From contig JAIEMT010000002.1 in the NCBI GenBank assembly GCA_019751945.1, positions 1-49,077 of the forward strand: 49,077 nt of DNA, read 5' to 3'. The notes beneath the pieces are model-generated. The model worked only from the letters and a program-made list of their open reading frames with translations. It had not been told where the DNA came from and did no database searches. Positions 38,373 through 46,638 of the stretch are shown here, piece after piece; positions within the stretch are counted from its first letter, which is position 1, and every line of letters starts with the position of its first letter. The DNA is from a bacterium (GTDB taxonomy: Bacteria; Bdellovibrionota; UBA1018). The translations under genes were made by a program, and so were the position numbers.

Positions 38373-38984
38373 ATGCTGAAACCCTTGATTGCCGCTTTGA
38401 CGACCGCTCTCGCCCTGACTTCTTTTGCTCGCGGAGAGGACATGCCGCCCGGCCATCACCACGGTGGTCCAGCAAACCCGGCTGCAGGAGCCTGTGTCGC
38501 AAAGATTGTGGGCATTGGCCAAGAGTGCCAAGCCTTTGAAACCCTCTTAGCGAAACTTCAGTGGCCAAGCTCCCTGAGCTCCCTTCCGATGGATTCGCTG
38601 GTCGAAGTTCAGCTCCTACCCGAAACCAGCTTCACCAAGCATGTCCCGGCAAAAAAATCGGCCAACGATCGTTACGGCAATCTCATTCCCCTCACCGTCC
38701 CCGCAGATGGCCTCTATCAGATTTCTGCGTCCACTCAGATCTGGTTTGAAGTGGCCGACATCACTCACGTGCCTCACGGCATGCCGGCGCAAGCGCTCGA
38801 GTGCCAGGGCTTCATGATGAACAACACCATTCAAGATGAACAGCCCAGCTGCAAAAACATGTTTAAGACCGTGACCTACGCTTTGAAGCGAAACAGCGCG
38901 TACGTCATTCAAATCTCCAACAGTGTGGATGCGAAAACTCACCTCTTGGTGACGGCAACCCACCCGGTTCCGAGAATTCCGTAA
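38373..38984 (+). CDS. Secreted protein of unknown function
   Basis: This encodes 203 residues with GAGGAG six bases before the ATG. Residues 1-21 are a signal peptide (LIAALTTALALTSFARG). A His-rich patch follows at once (MPPGHHHGGP) and could bind metal. The mature domain appears beta-rich and contains four cysteines (GACVAK, QECQAF, LECQGF and PSCKNM), enough for two disulfides. No family is recognised. It has its own promoter (38323-38351) and converges, with a short gap, on the PilZ-like gene. Confidence 0.75.
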   Translation: MLKPLIAALTTALALTSFARGEDMPPGHHHGGPANPAAGACVAKIVGIGQECQAFETLLAKLQWPSSLSSLPMDSLVEVQLLPETSFTKHVPAKKSANDRYGNLIPLTVPADGLYQISASTQIWFEVADITHVPHGMPAQALECQGFMMNNTIQDEQPSCKNMFKTVTYALKRNSAYVIQISNSVDAKTHLLVTATHPVPRIP

Positions 38985-38995
38985 CAGGGAAAACC

Positions 38996-39721
38996 TTAGA
39001 CGAGTCTGCCGGTGGTGAGAATCTGTTCGATCTCTTTGTAGAGACCCGAGTCCATACCACGCAGGTTTCGAACGAAGCTCAGAACTTTTTTCTGAACCTG
39101 GGGAGGAGCCGTTTCGCCGGTGAAGCTGCCGGACTTTTTGAATTCGGATTTTTTCCACTCCAAATGGAGATCCAGAATTTCTAAATTGAGCTGCACTCCC
39201 AGCGTCTTTCCGTTCGAAAGCACGAGCTGAAGCCAATTCAAATCTCCATCAGAATAAATCAGAGTTGCACTCGCACCGGGCTCGACGTTCGTGTACGACA
39301 AGATCGGCGACAGAGTTGCCGCCAAAAGTTCGGGTTTAAAAGCTGCACGGATTTTTTCGCGAGCACGCTGAGTCGGGTTCATGAATTCCACAGCAATGCC
39401 GTCTCCATGGAGCGCACGAACTCGAGCCTCCATCACAAAGCGTTCGCTTTCAATGGCCAACGCCACTTGAAGGGGCCGACTGGGGTCCACTCCCATCTTC
39501 TCTAGGCCGCTAATCCAACAAGCAGCCCCGAGTTCTGCGATGGTCTGAATGGGGTAAAAAACTTTGGAGTACTCCGGAAATCCAATCCAGGCGGGGTGTA
39601 AGGACGGCTCGAGTTGCACTCGATCCACACGGCGGGCACAGGTCTTCCACTGTTCCCTCTGTTGATCGAGGTACATTCGCATCGGAGTGGATCTGAGAGA
39701 TATTTTGTTATCGTCGTCCAT
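38996..39721 (-). CDS. PilZ-like domain protein
   Basis: This encodes 241 residues without a signal peptide. The central part (about residues 80-135) reads LQVALAIESERFVMEARVRALHGDGIAVEFMNP, which resembles the strand order and final G-x-x-VEF of a PilZ (c-di-GMP-binding) domain. A clear RxxxR plus DxSxxG pair is not evident, so ligand binding is doubtful. The C-terminus ends in a helical part (VLSFVRNLRGMDSGLYKEIEQ). The ATG has no ribosome binding site but a TATAAT lies about 20 bases upstream on the minus strand, giving a short leader. Confidence 0.6.
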   Translation of the reverse strand: MDDDNKISLRSTPMRMYLDQQREQWKTCARRVDRVQLEPSLHPAWIGFPEYSKVFYPIQTIAELGAACWISGLEKMGVDPSRPLQVALAIESERFVMEARVRALHGDGIAVEFMNPTQRAREKIRAAFKPELLAATLSPILSYTNVEPGASATLIYSDGDLNWLQLVLSNGKTLGVQLNLEILDLHLEWKKSEFKKSGSFTGETAPPQVQKKVLSFVRNLRGMDSGLYKEIEQILTTGRLV

Positions 39722-39831
39722 ATAATTAATTTATATTAACAATTATACAGGAGACGTAATGCGTTGCGCTATTTTTTTTACTAAATATTACCTAATGATT
39801 TCATAGGCATAATACGCTTCGCAATATCTTC

Positions 39832-41307
39832 TTAATTCTCTTTCGGCCGGGTGATCGGAAAGAGCACACAATCTTTAATATTCTCGCAGTTGGTTAGGAA
39901 CTGAAGCATGCGCTCAATTCCAATCCCCCAACCCGAAATCGGAGGCATTCCGAACTCCATAGAATAGACGTAGTCTTCGTCCTTCACCATCGCCTCTTCG
40001 TCGCCCGCGCCACGAAGAGCGGCTTGATCTTCCAAGCGCTTCATCTGCTCAATCGGATCGACCAACTCAGAATACGCGTTCACGATTTCAGCCCCATTGA
40101 TGATGAGCTGGAAGCGATCCGTGAGATTGGGGTCGCTGTCATTCGCACGAGCTAGCGGCGAAAGATCAATCGGATGCGCTGTTAAGAACGTCGGCTCAAC
40201 TACTTTCGGGCGCGCGACTTTTTTATAGAGATGGTCGATCAGATTTCCACGGCCAAGTTCTTGCGGCTTATCGACATCCAACACAATGCCCTTATCGAAA
40301 ATTTTCTTCAGCAACGACTTCGCGTCTTTAAACTGATCAATGTCGATGCCCGAATGTTCCAAGATCAGTTCGCGGAAAGTCACGCGCTTCCATTCTTTCG
40401 ATAAATCCACTTGCACATCGCCGATGGTCAGCACCAGCGTTCCAAACGCTTTTTGAATAATATGAATGAAGAGATTGCGAATGAGATTCATGTTGTCTTC
40501 GTAGTTCCAATAAGCCGAATACCCTTCGACCATGGTGAACTCTTGAAGGTGCTGCGGACTAATCCCTTCGTTTCGGAAACAGCGAGCAAATTCGAAAACG
40601 TGATGGAATCCGCCCACAATCAGGCGCTTTAAATAAGTTTCTGGCGCAATTCGCAGATACATGTCGACGTCGAGCGCGTTGTGATGAGTTTTAAAGGGCT
40701 TGGCCAAAGCTCCAGACGGATTGCTTTGAAGCGTCGCCGTCTCAACCTCTATAAACCCTTGGTTTTCCAAAAAGGTTCGCATCTCGCGAACAATCAAACT
40801 GCGAATCAAGAAACGCTTCCGCGTGTCGGCGTTCATGATGAGATCGACGTAGCGTTGGCGATAGCGCGCTTCCACATCGACCAAGCCGTGCCATTTTTCC
40901 GGAAGCGGATTTAAACACTTGCCCAAGAACTGATAGCTCGTCACTTGAACGGTTTTCTCGCCCGTCTTCGTGGTAAACATGCTGCCACTCGCACCGATGA
41001 AATCGCCGATGTCGATCAGGTGTTGAAAGATTTCGTAATTTTTTTCGCCCACGCCATCCATCTTGATGCAGAGCTGAACGCGGCCGGCTAAATCTTGAAT
41101 CGAAACGAAGCTGAGTTTCCCCATCTTGCGCATGGCTACGATGCGGCCTGCGACACGGACATCCGCCACCCCGTCTGCCAGCTGGGAGGCCTCTGCCAAG
41201 GTATGAGTCATATCGAAACGCTCAGGGTAAAGCTGAACCCCTGCTTCCGTGAGCTTTTCTAACTTCGAGCGTCTGACCTGCTCCTGTTCTGATAACTGGC
41301 GACTCAT
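39832..41307 (-). CDS. lysS: Lysyl-tRNA synthetase, class II
   Basis: This encodes 491 residues. An N-terminal OB-fold (VADVRVAGRIVAMRKMGKLSFVSIQDLAGRVQLCIK) precedes the class II core. Motif 2 is ARCFRNEGISPQHLQEFTMVEGYSAYW; motif 3 is GWGIGIERMLQFLTNCENIKDCVLFP, with Glu where most LysRS have Asp (GxGIGIDR) and HLQEF where HNPEF is usual. These are deviations from the standard enzyme but keep the acid. GGAAG precedes the ATG. It charges tRNA-Lys. With EpmA 3 kb away, the window has both a LysRS and its EF-P-modifying paralogue. It diverges from the Caf16-like gene across 38 bases. Confidence 0.95.
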   Translation of the reverse strand: MSRQLSEQEQVRRSKLEKLTEAGVQLYPERFDMTHTLAEASQLADGVADVRVAGRIVAMRKMGKLSFVSIQDLAGRVQLCIKMDGVGEKNYEIFQHLIDIGDFIGASGSMFTTKTGEKTVQVTSYQFLGKCLNPLPEKWHGLVDVEARYRQRYVDLIMNADTRKRFLIRSLIVREMRTFLENQGFIEVETATLQSNPSGALAKPFKTHHNALDVDMYLRIAPETYLKRLIVGGFHHVFEFARCFRNEGISPQHLQEFTMVEGYSAYWNYEDNMNLIRNLFIHIIQKAFGTLVLTIGDVQVDLSKEWKRVTFRELILEHSGIDIDQFKDAKSLLKKIFDKGIVLDVDKPQELGRGNLIDHLYKKVARPKVVEPTFLTAHPIDLSPLARANDSDPNLTDRFQLIINGAEIVNAYSELVDPIEQMKRLEDQAALRGAGDEEAMVKDEDYVYSMEFGMPPISGWGIGIERMLQFLTNCENIKDCVLFPITRPKEN

Positions 41308-41345
41308 GCTTGCTTCCTTTCGAGTAATCGACGAAAGCTATCCCA

Positions 41346-42074
41346 ATGGCGAAATCAATTCAATGGGCAGTCGAAATAGACGGGTTGAGTTTTAGCTACC
41401 CTGAGAGCCCACTTTTTGACCAGATCTCGGTAAAAATCCCCGTCGGGAGCCGAACCTTGCTTCTAGGCGGTAACGGCGTGGGGAAATCCACCCTGCTTCG
41501 AATCTTAGGGGGCTTGCACCTAGTGCCCCGGGAAGTGCTTCGAATTCGGGGAAAGTCGCCGTTTTACGACCTGGCCACCTCGACCGAAACAGCTCTCTTG
41601 GAAGACGAGTTCGACATCCACGTCGACATTCAGGTCAGCGAACTCCTAGCCGGCCGACAAAGTGTGAAGGCCGACCCCAAACGCCAAAAGCAGCTGATGG
41701 ACTTGCTGGCCATTGATCCCCGCTGGCATATGCACCGAGTTTCGGAGGGACAGAAGCGGCGGGTGCAACTCTTACTCGCCCTCCGCGAAAAGCATCAAGT
41801 TCTCTTGATGGATGAAATTACCACCCACTTAGATGTGGTAGCTCGAGCCGACCTTTTGGACTGGTTGAAGCAGGACTCGAACAAGAATGGCACGACCTTG
41901 ATCTACGCCACTCATATTTTTGATGGGCTTTGGGAGAAAGGTTCGCACTGGCCCACGCATCTTTTGCAACTCGCGACGCGTAAGCCAGTACTGTATCTTC
42001 CAGCACAGAAGGCATTGAAAAAGAGCAGCTCGCTCTACACCTATTGCGCCAGCTGGATTCGAAGGAATCCATAA
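41346..42074 (+). CDS. Caf16-like ABC ATPase
   Basis: This encodes 242 residues, a single ABC domain: Walker A GGNGVGKST (41-49), signature VSEGQKRRVQL (132-142) and Walker B VLLMDE (152-157). After Walker B it reads ITTHLDVVARADLLDWL and then IYATHIFDGLW ... WPTHLL, a pattern specific to the Caf16-type soluble ABC ATPases best known from yeast CCR4-NOT studies and plants, in which the H-loop lies in ATHIFDGL. No transmembrane part is encoded here. The role in bacteria is unknown. The ATG has no clear ribosome binding site. Confidence 0.88.
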   Translation: MAKSIQWAVEIDGLSFSYPESPLFDQISVKIPVGSRTLLLGGNGVGKSTLLRILGGLHLVPREVLRIRGKSPFYDLATSTETALLEDEFDIHVDIQVSELLAGRQSVKADPKRQKQLMDLLAIDPRWHMHRVSEGQKRRVQLLLALREKHQVLLMDEITTHLDVVARADLLDWLKQDSNKNGTTLIYATHIFDGLWEKGSHWPTHLLQLATRKPVLYLPAQKALKKSSSLYTYCASWIRRNP

Positions 42075-42102
42075 TGCCAAGACTCGAAAAATCCTTAGCA
42101 GT

Positions 42103-42462
42103 TTACTGACAAGACAGCGAAGCTAGAAGCGTCGGGCCCGCAAGGTCGGGCTGGTACAGCTTGCTGCTCACCACACCCGCAGCGTCTTCGCTGAATTCCA
42201 ACACGAGCGGATTGAACCAAGCATCCGATTGATCGCAGGTTAGAAACACTTCACTGCCCGCTTTTTGCGGAGCGGGATTGCACGCAAACTCACCGACGGT
42301 CGATGCGCCTTGAGCATCAAAGTAATCCATCAATGCGCTGGTTGTGTCTTGCGAGAGAACAACGGAGTACCCTTCCACCTTTTGTTCTTTGCAGGTGATC
42401 TCTGCTGCATTTGCACTGCCCACTGCTGCCAATAAAACCACTGCGCTGAATAAAACCTTCAT
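42103..42462 (-). CDS. Small secreted Cys-rich protein, tandem paralogue B2
   Basis: This encodes 119 residues. Residues 1-19 are a signal peptide (MKVLFSAVVLLAAVGSANA). The mature part starts EITCKEQ and has four cysteines (CKEQ, FACNP, LTCDQ and LSCQ at the end) whose order matches the neighbour encoded upstream. It is predicted to be a small beta-rich, disulfide-stabilised protein outside the cytoplasm. No known family is recognised. Confidence 0.72.
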   Translation of the reverse strand: MKVLFSAVVLLAAVGSANAAEITCKEQKVEGYSVVLSQDTTSALMDYFDAQGASTVGEFACNPAPQKAGSEVFLTCDQSDAWFNPLVLEFSEDAAGVVSSKLYQPDLAGPTLLASLSCQ

Positions 42463-42486
42463 ATCGATTCCTTTCGATGATTGAAA

Positions 42487-42897
42487 TTACTGCACGGGTT
42501 GCGGAGCGGGCGGGAAGCAATCCAAGACGGCTTCGTAATCCGATCCGGTAATGCCTAACTTATAGAGATGTGCACGTTGGAGCGGAGCGATGGCTCCTGC
42601 TTCCACGTCGAGAGAAAAACCCGAGAAAGAAACCACGGGTTCGTCACAACGAATGGCGGTGTAGGGTTTGTCAGGCGCCAGACTCGGCGGACGTTTCTTC
42701 GGGATACAAACCAAATCACTGAGCTCGACTCGCCCACTGGTGTAGTCTTCCACGATTTTTACTTTGGAATGGTCGTCAGAAAAAACGGCAGAGTAGCCGT
42801 GTTGAGCATCCGTGCGCTGCTCTTTGCAAACCATGCCGGTGGCATGTGCGCTGACAGAAGCGAGAAACAATACAAAACTCCAAGTTTTTACCATCAT
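42487..42897 (-). CDS. Small secreted Cys-rich protein, tandem paralogue B1
   Basis: This encodes 136 residues. The signal peptide is MMVKTWSFVLFLASVSAHA. The mature protein has the same pattern as the next gene on this strand: MVCKEQ, a GYSAVFSDD strand, LVCIPK, IRCDEP, then VLDCFPP at the end; four cysteines in matching order. The two genes are 24 bases apart and are likely cotranscribed. Function is unknown. Confidence 0.72.
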   Translation of the reverse strand: MMVKTWSFVLFLASVSAHATGMVCKEQRTDAQHGYSAVFSDDHSKVKIVEDYTSGRVELSDLVCIPKKRPPSLAPDKPYTAIRCDEPVVSFSGFSLDVEAGAIAPLQRAHLYKLGITGSDYEAVLDCFPPAPQPVQ

Positions 42898-43033
42898 CCG
42901 ATCCCCCTTGTTTGGAACCAGATGATGGTACGAGTCACAGAAGTTTCAAGCAAGTCTCAGTGCGGCACCAGAAGCCATGGCCCCCTTCTTGCGATTTCTG
43001 ATTCTTCAGAATAAGACTGAAAGGGAGCTGACC

Positions 43034-43366
43034 ATGAAAACAAAACCAATCAAGAGCCAAGACCTGCCTACTACCCGAGGAATGCTGGACCTCGTCCGAA
43101 AAGAACTCAAGGCCGATAACCGGAGTTTGAGTACCAAAATGGACTCTCGGTTCAGTGAGATGGATTCCAAATTTTGTGGGCTGGAGTCCAAATTTAGTGG
43201 CCTGGAGTCCAAAATGGACAAGGTCCTCTCCGAAGTGGCTCGGATCGGCACTTTGGTCGAAGAGCAAAACTCCAACAACCGCATTGTTCTCGACGGCCTG
43301 ACCAGTCTCTGGCAACGCCAAGAACGGTCTGAAGCCCGAATCGAAAAACTGGAAAAGCGTCAGTAG
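43034..43366 (+). CDS. Small heptad-repeat coiled-coil protein
   Basis: This encodes 110 residues from the ATG at 43034 (GGGAG six bases upstream). After a basic N-terminus, residues about 36-63 hold four tandem seven-residue units of the form M/L-D/E-S-R/K-F/M-x-x, followed by a continuing amphipathic helix (LSEVARIGTLVEEQN) and a second helix (LTSLWQRQERSEARIEKLEK). The whole protein is probably one parallel coiled coil; no signal or membrane part is seen. The partners are unknown. Confidence 0.7.
   Translation: MKTKPIKSQDLPTTRGMLDLVRKELKADNRSLSTKMDSRFSEMDSKFCGLESKFSGLESKMDKVLSEVARIGTLVEEQNSNNRIVLDGLTSLWQRQERSEARIEKLEKRQ
43139..43222 (+). repeat. Four tandem 21-base units
   Basis: In-frame units start at 43139, 43160, 43181 and 43202. 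Each encodes seven residues (MDSRFSE, MDSKFCG, LESKFSG, LESKMDK). The middle units are the most alike at the DNA level (CTGGAGTCCAAA occurs twice), so unit number may vary between strains by slippage or unequal exchange. Confidence 0.75.
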
Positions 43367-43369
43367 GCC

Positions 43370-44350
43370 CTACTTCTTCACATCCATCAAGTGAGGGCCG
43401 TCTAATGTGACGTGAACCTCAGCAGTAGCCGGCAGATCGTAGCCCTTAAATTTTTCAAGGATTTCCGGTAACGAAAGAACGAGCTCCGAATTTTCCCGAT
43501 CCCACCCTACCCGACGCTCCACAAAACCATCGCTAGTCTTGACCCGAACAGAGACTTCCTGAGGAAGAATGGAATTTTTCGGATACGGAACTCTTAAAGT
43601 TTTAATTTGCGGATTAGTCGTCTCAGATACAAAACGAACCAATTCATTCTGAATCTCTCCTCCGAATTTGCAAACCGGAAGCGCCGATTGATGTGCGAAG
43701 GACTTAAAAAAAGCCTCGTAGCGACTGCCTGTATATTGCCAGGCGGAACCACTTTCGGGAGCACATGAGAAGTCTGGCGCTCCAAAAAATCCGACGACAT
43801 TCACGAGTGAAGAATCTTTGAAAAAACTACCGACGGATTTAACCACATCGGAAACAGGAAGTGGATTGAGGTTCTCAGTGTCATTAGGAAACGAATAGGA
43901 ATCGTCTTGATCTGTAACAAAAACAATCACGGTCGGAAGTAGAGGACTCAGGCGCGGAGCTCCAGAGTCGAGATATTTCTTGAGAGCAACCAAACCCTGT
44001 TCATTGGGAGAACCCGTATATTCGAGTTCATCAAAAACTCGAACCAGTTCCGACTGCCCGGTCTGTACATCAACCAGAGGTGGATCCTTTACATCTGTAC
44101 TCAGTAAAGTCACGAAGACTGCCCGGCCTTGCTGATTCAATGTTTCTTTTGCAGCCAAAATGCTCTGATAAGGCTTGCCTGCCGGGGCAAAACTCGGGCT
44201 GTTATCGTAAACAACGACGAGTTGCACCGCATTCGCGGTGTTCGCAAGTTTAAAGGGATAGGTATAGGTCGTTCGAATTTCTTGCGCGTTTGTAAGAATG
44301 GGCAAGAGCATCAACGAACTCAAAGCAGAACTGAGGAGAAATTTCTTCAT
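43370..44350 (-). CDS. Exported von Willebrand A protein, paralogue C1
   Basis: This encodes about 326 residues. The ATG at 44350 gives a signal peptide (KKFLLSSALSSLMLLPILTNA). The VWA-like domain (about 40-230) has an intact metal-site motif VVYDNSPS (Asp49 and the DxSxS serines) and IVFVTDQDDS at the fourth position. It shares FFGAPDFSCAPESGSAWQYTGSRYEAF with its paralogue, including two conserved cysteines (DFSC and LPVC). The C-terminal end is beta-rich (VSVRVKTSDGFVERRVGWD) and ends DGPHLMDVKK. A metal-dependent protein-binding role outside the cytoplasm is likely. It follows a terminator downstream of the thioredoxin-like gene. Confidence 0.85.
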   Translation of the reverse strand: MKKFLLSSALSSLMLLPILTNAQEIRTTYTYPFKLANTANAVQLVVVYDNSPSFAPAGKPYQSILAAKETLNQQGRAVFVTLLSTDVKDPPLVDVQTGQSELVRVFDELEYTGSPNEQGLVALKKYLDSGAPRLSPLLPTVIVFVTDQDDSYSFPNDTENLNPLPVSDVVKSVGSFFKDSSLVNVVGFFGAPDFSCAPESGSAWQYTGSRYEAFFKSFAHQSALPVCKFGGEIQNELVRFVSETTNPQIKTLRVPYPKNSILPQEVSVRVKTSDGFVERRVGWDRENSELVLSLPEILEKFKGYDLPATAEVHVTLDGPHLMDVKK

Positions 44351-44420
44351 GTGACCGCGGATAGTGCAGCGCACAATTGAAGACAACAGAGATTAGCGAA
44401 GTACCTTTAAATTATCGTCC

Positions 44421-44454
44421 AAAAACTCAGCACTCAGCAACTTTGGTCTGAGTG
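44421..44454 (-). terminator. Probable Rho-independent terminator after the thioredoxin-like gene
   Basis: On the minus strand the arms CACTCAG and CTGAGTG flank a ten-base loop, and five T residues follow after a short spacer (CTGAG). It ends the leftward transcript of the thioredoxin-like gene and so would separate it from paralogue C1. Confidence 0.45.
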
Positions 44455-44469
44455 GCCTGTGTTCAAGCC

Positions 44470-45021
44470 TCAGTAACCTAGCGAGCGGCGAGCCTCGTAT
44501 AAAAACTCTTCCACCTTAGCTCGGCTATGTCCGGCCTTCGTAACTTTGCCGGCTTCGTTCATTGTATTTTCTTCGAGAAGACCGGTGTCTTTAGGAAACG
44601 CTTCAAGCTTCTGACCCGCTTCCGCAGTGCTGGGACGAATCACTTCTAAGAACGGAAAGCCCTGAACGGATTTGCGGTCTTGCCCAGCGGCATCCAAAAC
44701 TCCGAGCAATACAGCGATGCCCGAGGGGAGCTTTTCGCCTTTGTCGTAGGCAGCGATCTGAACAAACTCGAAATCTTTTCCAGCGGTGAATTGAGGATCC
44801 GAGAAAATTTTATGCAAGGACTGACACCAGCCGCAGCTTTCAAATCCGAAGAGCACGACCAAGGGTTTTTGAGCGGCCTTGGCTCGAGCCAGACCTTGTT
44901 CATACAAAGTCGTTTGATCCACGCAGGTGTTGAACACTCTGCCGGGTTTGCAGTCGTCTGCTTGCGCAGTGACGGCTTGGAAGGAAGCGGCAATCATCAA
45001 CGTTAAAATGAGATTTTTCAT
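44470..45021 (-). CDS. Exported thioredoxin-fold protein
   Basis: This encodes 183 residues from the ATG at 45021 (GAAGG upstream). A signal peptide (residues 1-22) precedes a thioredoxin-like domain with FESCGWCQSL (Cys63 and Cys66) and the cis-proline in VQGFPFLEV. Two more cysteines, Cys24 and Cys33, lie near the mature N-terminus. It is probably a periplasmic disulfide oxidoreductase of the thioredoxin_7/DsbD-gamma type. It lies 20 bases downstream of VWA paralogue C2 and upstream of C1, both of which have one conserved cysteine pair, so they are candidate substrates (inference). Confidence 0.88.
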   Translation of the reverse strand: MKNLILTLMIAASFQAVTAQADDCKPGRVFNTCVDQTTLYEQGLARAKAAQKPLVVLFGFESCGWCQSLHKIFSDPQFTAGKDFEFVQIAAYDKGEKLPSGIAVLLGVLDAAGQDRKSVQGFPFLEVIRPSTAEAGQKLEAFPKDTGLLEENTMNEAGKVTKAGHSRAKVEEFLYEARRSLGY

Positions 45022-45041
45022 ATATGACCTTCTTTGAAGCA

Positions 45042-46052
45042 TTACCTGCCAACAGGTGCACCGCTGAACTGCCCCTTCACGTCGATGGGATGCGGTCCAT
45101 CCAGCACTACACTTGCCTCGATCGAGGCATCAGCGGGAATAGTCATCCTCTTAAATGTAGAGACGGGAATGGAAACCTCATATCCACCTTCTTGGCGCCA
45201 ATCGGTAACTTCGTGCTCTGTGACTACCGAGCCCGCTTTCACGCGTACCCGAACGGAGCGGGCATTCGAATCTACGGGAAGAGGAATTCGGATCACCCTT
45301 TCTGGACTCAATATCGCCTGCCGTAGGCCCACAACCTGTGAGTAGATAGCTCTCGACAACAAACTAAGACTGCACAGTGGATAATGGGAACTGATGAACT
45401 CGTTCGAAAATTCAGCATAGCGGCTACCAGCAAACTGCCACGTCGAACCGTTCTCCGAAGCACACAAAAGATCCGGTGCCCCAAAAAGACCAGAAACACC
45501 CACATAGGCTGCTTCATCGTCAAAAAAAGCTTTCACGGCCTGAACAACCCTCTGAACGGGAACGCGTTCCACTTGCGGTGTATCATAAGAGTCTTCTTGG
45601 TCTGTTACGAAAACAATCAAGGTTCGAAGATGCGGATCCAGCTTAGGTGTCCTTTTGGTGAAATACTCTTCCAATGCCACAAGACCCCGTTCGTTAGAGG
45701 TCTCTACATTCGGAGGCATATCCCTCAGCCTTCCAAAGGCTTCCTTCAACGTCTTCACGTCTCGAGCATTCTCAACAATTGGTCCCCGCGAAGGCGTAGT
45801 ACTCAACAACGTCACTGAAATGGGACCCTTTTTATGAGAAGTCTCAAGCGCATCCAGTATGCTTAAATAAGCATTTGGATACCTTTCAATGCTTTGACTG
45901 TTGTCATAGACCACGATCATCTGAACTGAATTGTCTAGAGCGGCACTGACTGAAATGGGATGAGTATAAATCGTCCGAATTTCTTGCGCGTTTGCGAAGG
46001 TGGGCAAGAACATCAACGAACCCAAGACAGAACTAAGAACAAACTTCTTCAT
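45042..46052 (-). CDS. Exported von Willebrand A protein, paralogue C2
   Basis: This encodes about 336 residues from the ATG at 46052, set by AAGGAG eight bases upstream. The signal peptide is nearly the same as that of C1 (MKKFVLSSVLGSLMFLPTFANA), as is the following QEIRTIYTHPI stretch. The metal-site motif is VVYDNSQS (Asp50) with IVFVTDQEDS later. The LFGAPDLLCASENGSTWQFAGSRYAEF segment holds the first of two cysteines shared with C1 (DLLC and YPLC). The tail is DGPHPIDVKGQFSG. C1 and C2 are ancient duplicates, and each copy keeps an intact metal site. Confidence 0.87.
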   Translation of the reverse strand: MKKFVLSSVLGSLMFLPTFANAQEIRTIYTHPISVSAALDNSVQMIVVYDNSQSIERYPNAYLSILDALETSHKKGPISVTLLSTTPSRGPIVENARDVKTLKEAFGRLRDMPPNVETSNERGLVALEEYFTKRTPKLDPHLRTLIVFVTDQEDSYDTPQVERVPVQRVVQAVKAFFDDEAAYVGVSGLFGAPDLLCASENGSTWQFAGSRYAEFSNEFISSHYPLCSLSLLSRAIYSQVVGLRQAILSPERVIRIPLPVDSNARSVRVRVKAGSVVTEHEVTDWRQEGGYEVSIPVSTFKRMTIPADASIEASVVLDGPHPIDVKGQFSGAPVGR

Positions 46053-46095
46053 TACATCTCCTTTTTTAAAGAGCTGACTAGGATGGAAGCGCGCC

Positions 46096-46461
46096 TTACC
46101 GAGGACACTGACCCTGTTCCTGAAGACGTTGCAAAGCAGCCTCACAATTCACGCCCTTTGCTAAACCATCGCTGAAATCAGAAGCACCACCTAAAAGCGG
46201 TTTGGCTTCTAAACTACCCGAAACCTTATTGATGTAACTCCCCATCAATACGGTCTTAGTTCCGCAGTTCCTAAATGAGGTAGTTGGAACAGCCTTAAGA
46301 TCAGAAGAGGGAGCGGGCACTATACTGTCAACAAAGCATTGACGCTCTTCAACAACGCAGCCGCAGGCAAACAAGGTTGCCTTGCTTTTCTCTTTTGCAA
46401 AAGCAGGCAAAGCCAAGCCCATTACCAACACGCTCAATACCAATCGAATTCCATACTTCAT
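46096..46461 (-). CDS. Small secreted Cys-rich protein of unknown function
   Basis: This encodes about 121 residues. I choose the ATG at 46461, nine bases after AGGAG; an ATG at 46470 follows that site too closely. The signal peptide is MKYGIRLVLSVLVMGLALPAFA. The mature part has six cysteines (ACGC, RQCFV, RNCGT, NCEAA, GQCPR). It lies 44 bases upstream of the VWA-C2 gene on the same strand, so it may belong to that cluster. No family is recognised. Confidence 0.7.
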   Translation of the reverse strand: MKYGIRLVLSVLVMGLALPAFAKEKSKATLFACGCVVEERQCFVDSIVPAPSSDLKAVPTTSFRNCGTKTVLMGSYINKVSGSLEAKPLLGGASDFSDGLAKGVNCEAALQRLQEQGQCPR

Positions 46462-46597
46462 AAAAGACATCTCCTATTTCTGAGGTCCATTTGGAATGGC
46501 GCCTTGATAACACTATGCGCAATGTCTGACAACTACAATCAGATATGTAAATAAATTCAGTTTAATAATGACCTTGAGATTTTAATCACTCCAGGGC

Positions 46598-46626
46598 TTG
46601 ACTCTCTCTTAATTTAGAATTATTCT
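46598..46626 (+). promoter_or_regulatory. Promoter of the Fur-family/ahpC/ahpD operon
   Basis: TTGACT at 46598-46603 and TATTCT at 46621-46626 have 17-base spacing. Transcription would start near 46633, six bases before the ATG at 46639. The -10 box lies inside the operator at 46613-46629. Confidence 0.65.
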
Positions 46627-46629
46627 AAT
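46613..46629. promoter_or_regulatory. Irr/PerR-type operator over the -10 box
   Basis: TTTAGAATTATTCTAAT contains a perfect inverted repeat (TTAGAAT, one base, ATTCTAA). It fits the Irr ICE-box consensus TTTRGAAYNRTTCYAAA at 16 of 17 positions and differs from the Bacillus PerR box at two of 15. It lies over the -10 of the operon that encodes a Fur-family protein, so autorepression is expected. Confidence 0.8.
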
Positions 46630-46638
46630 ATTAGAGAT

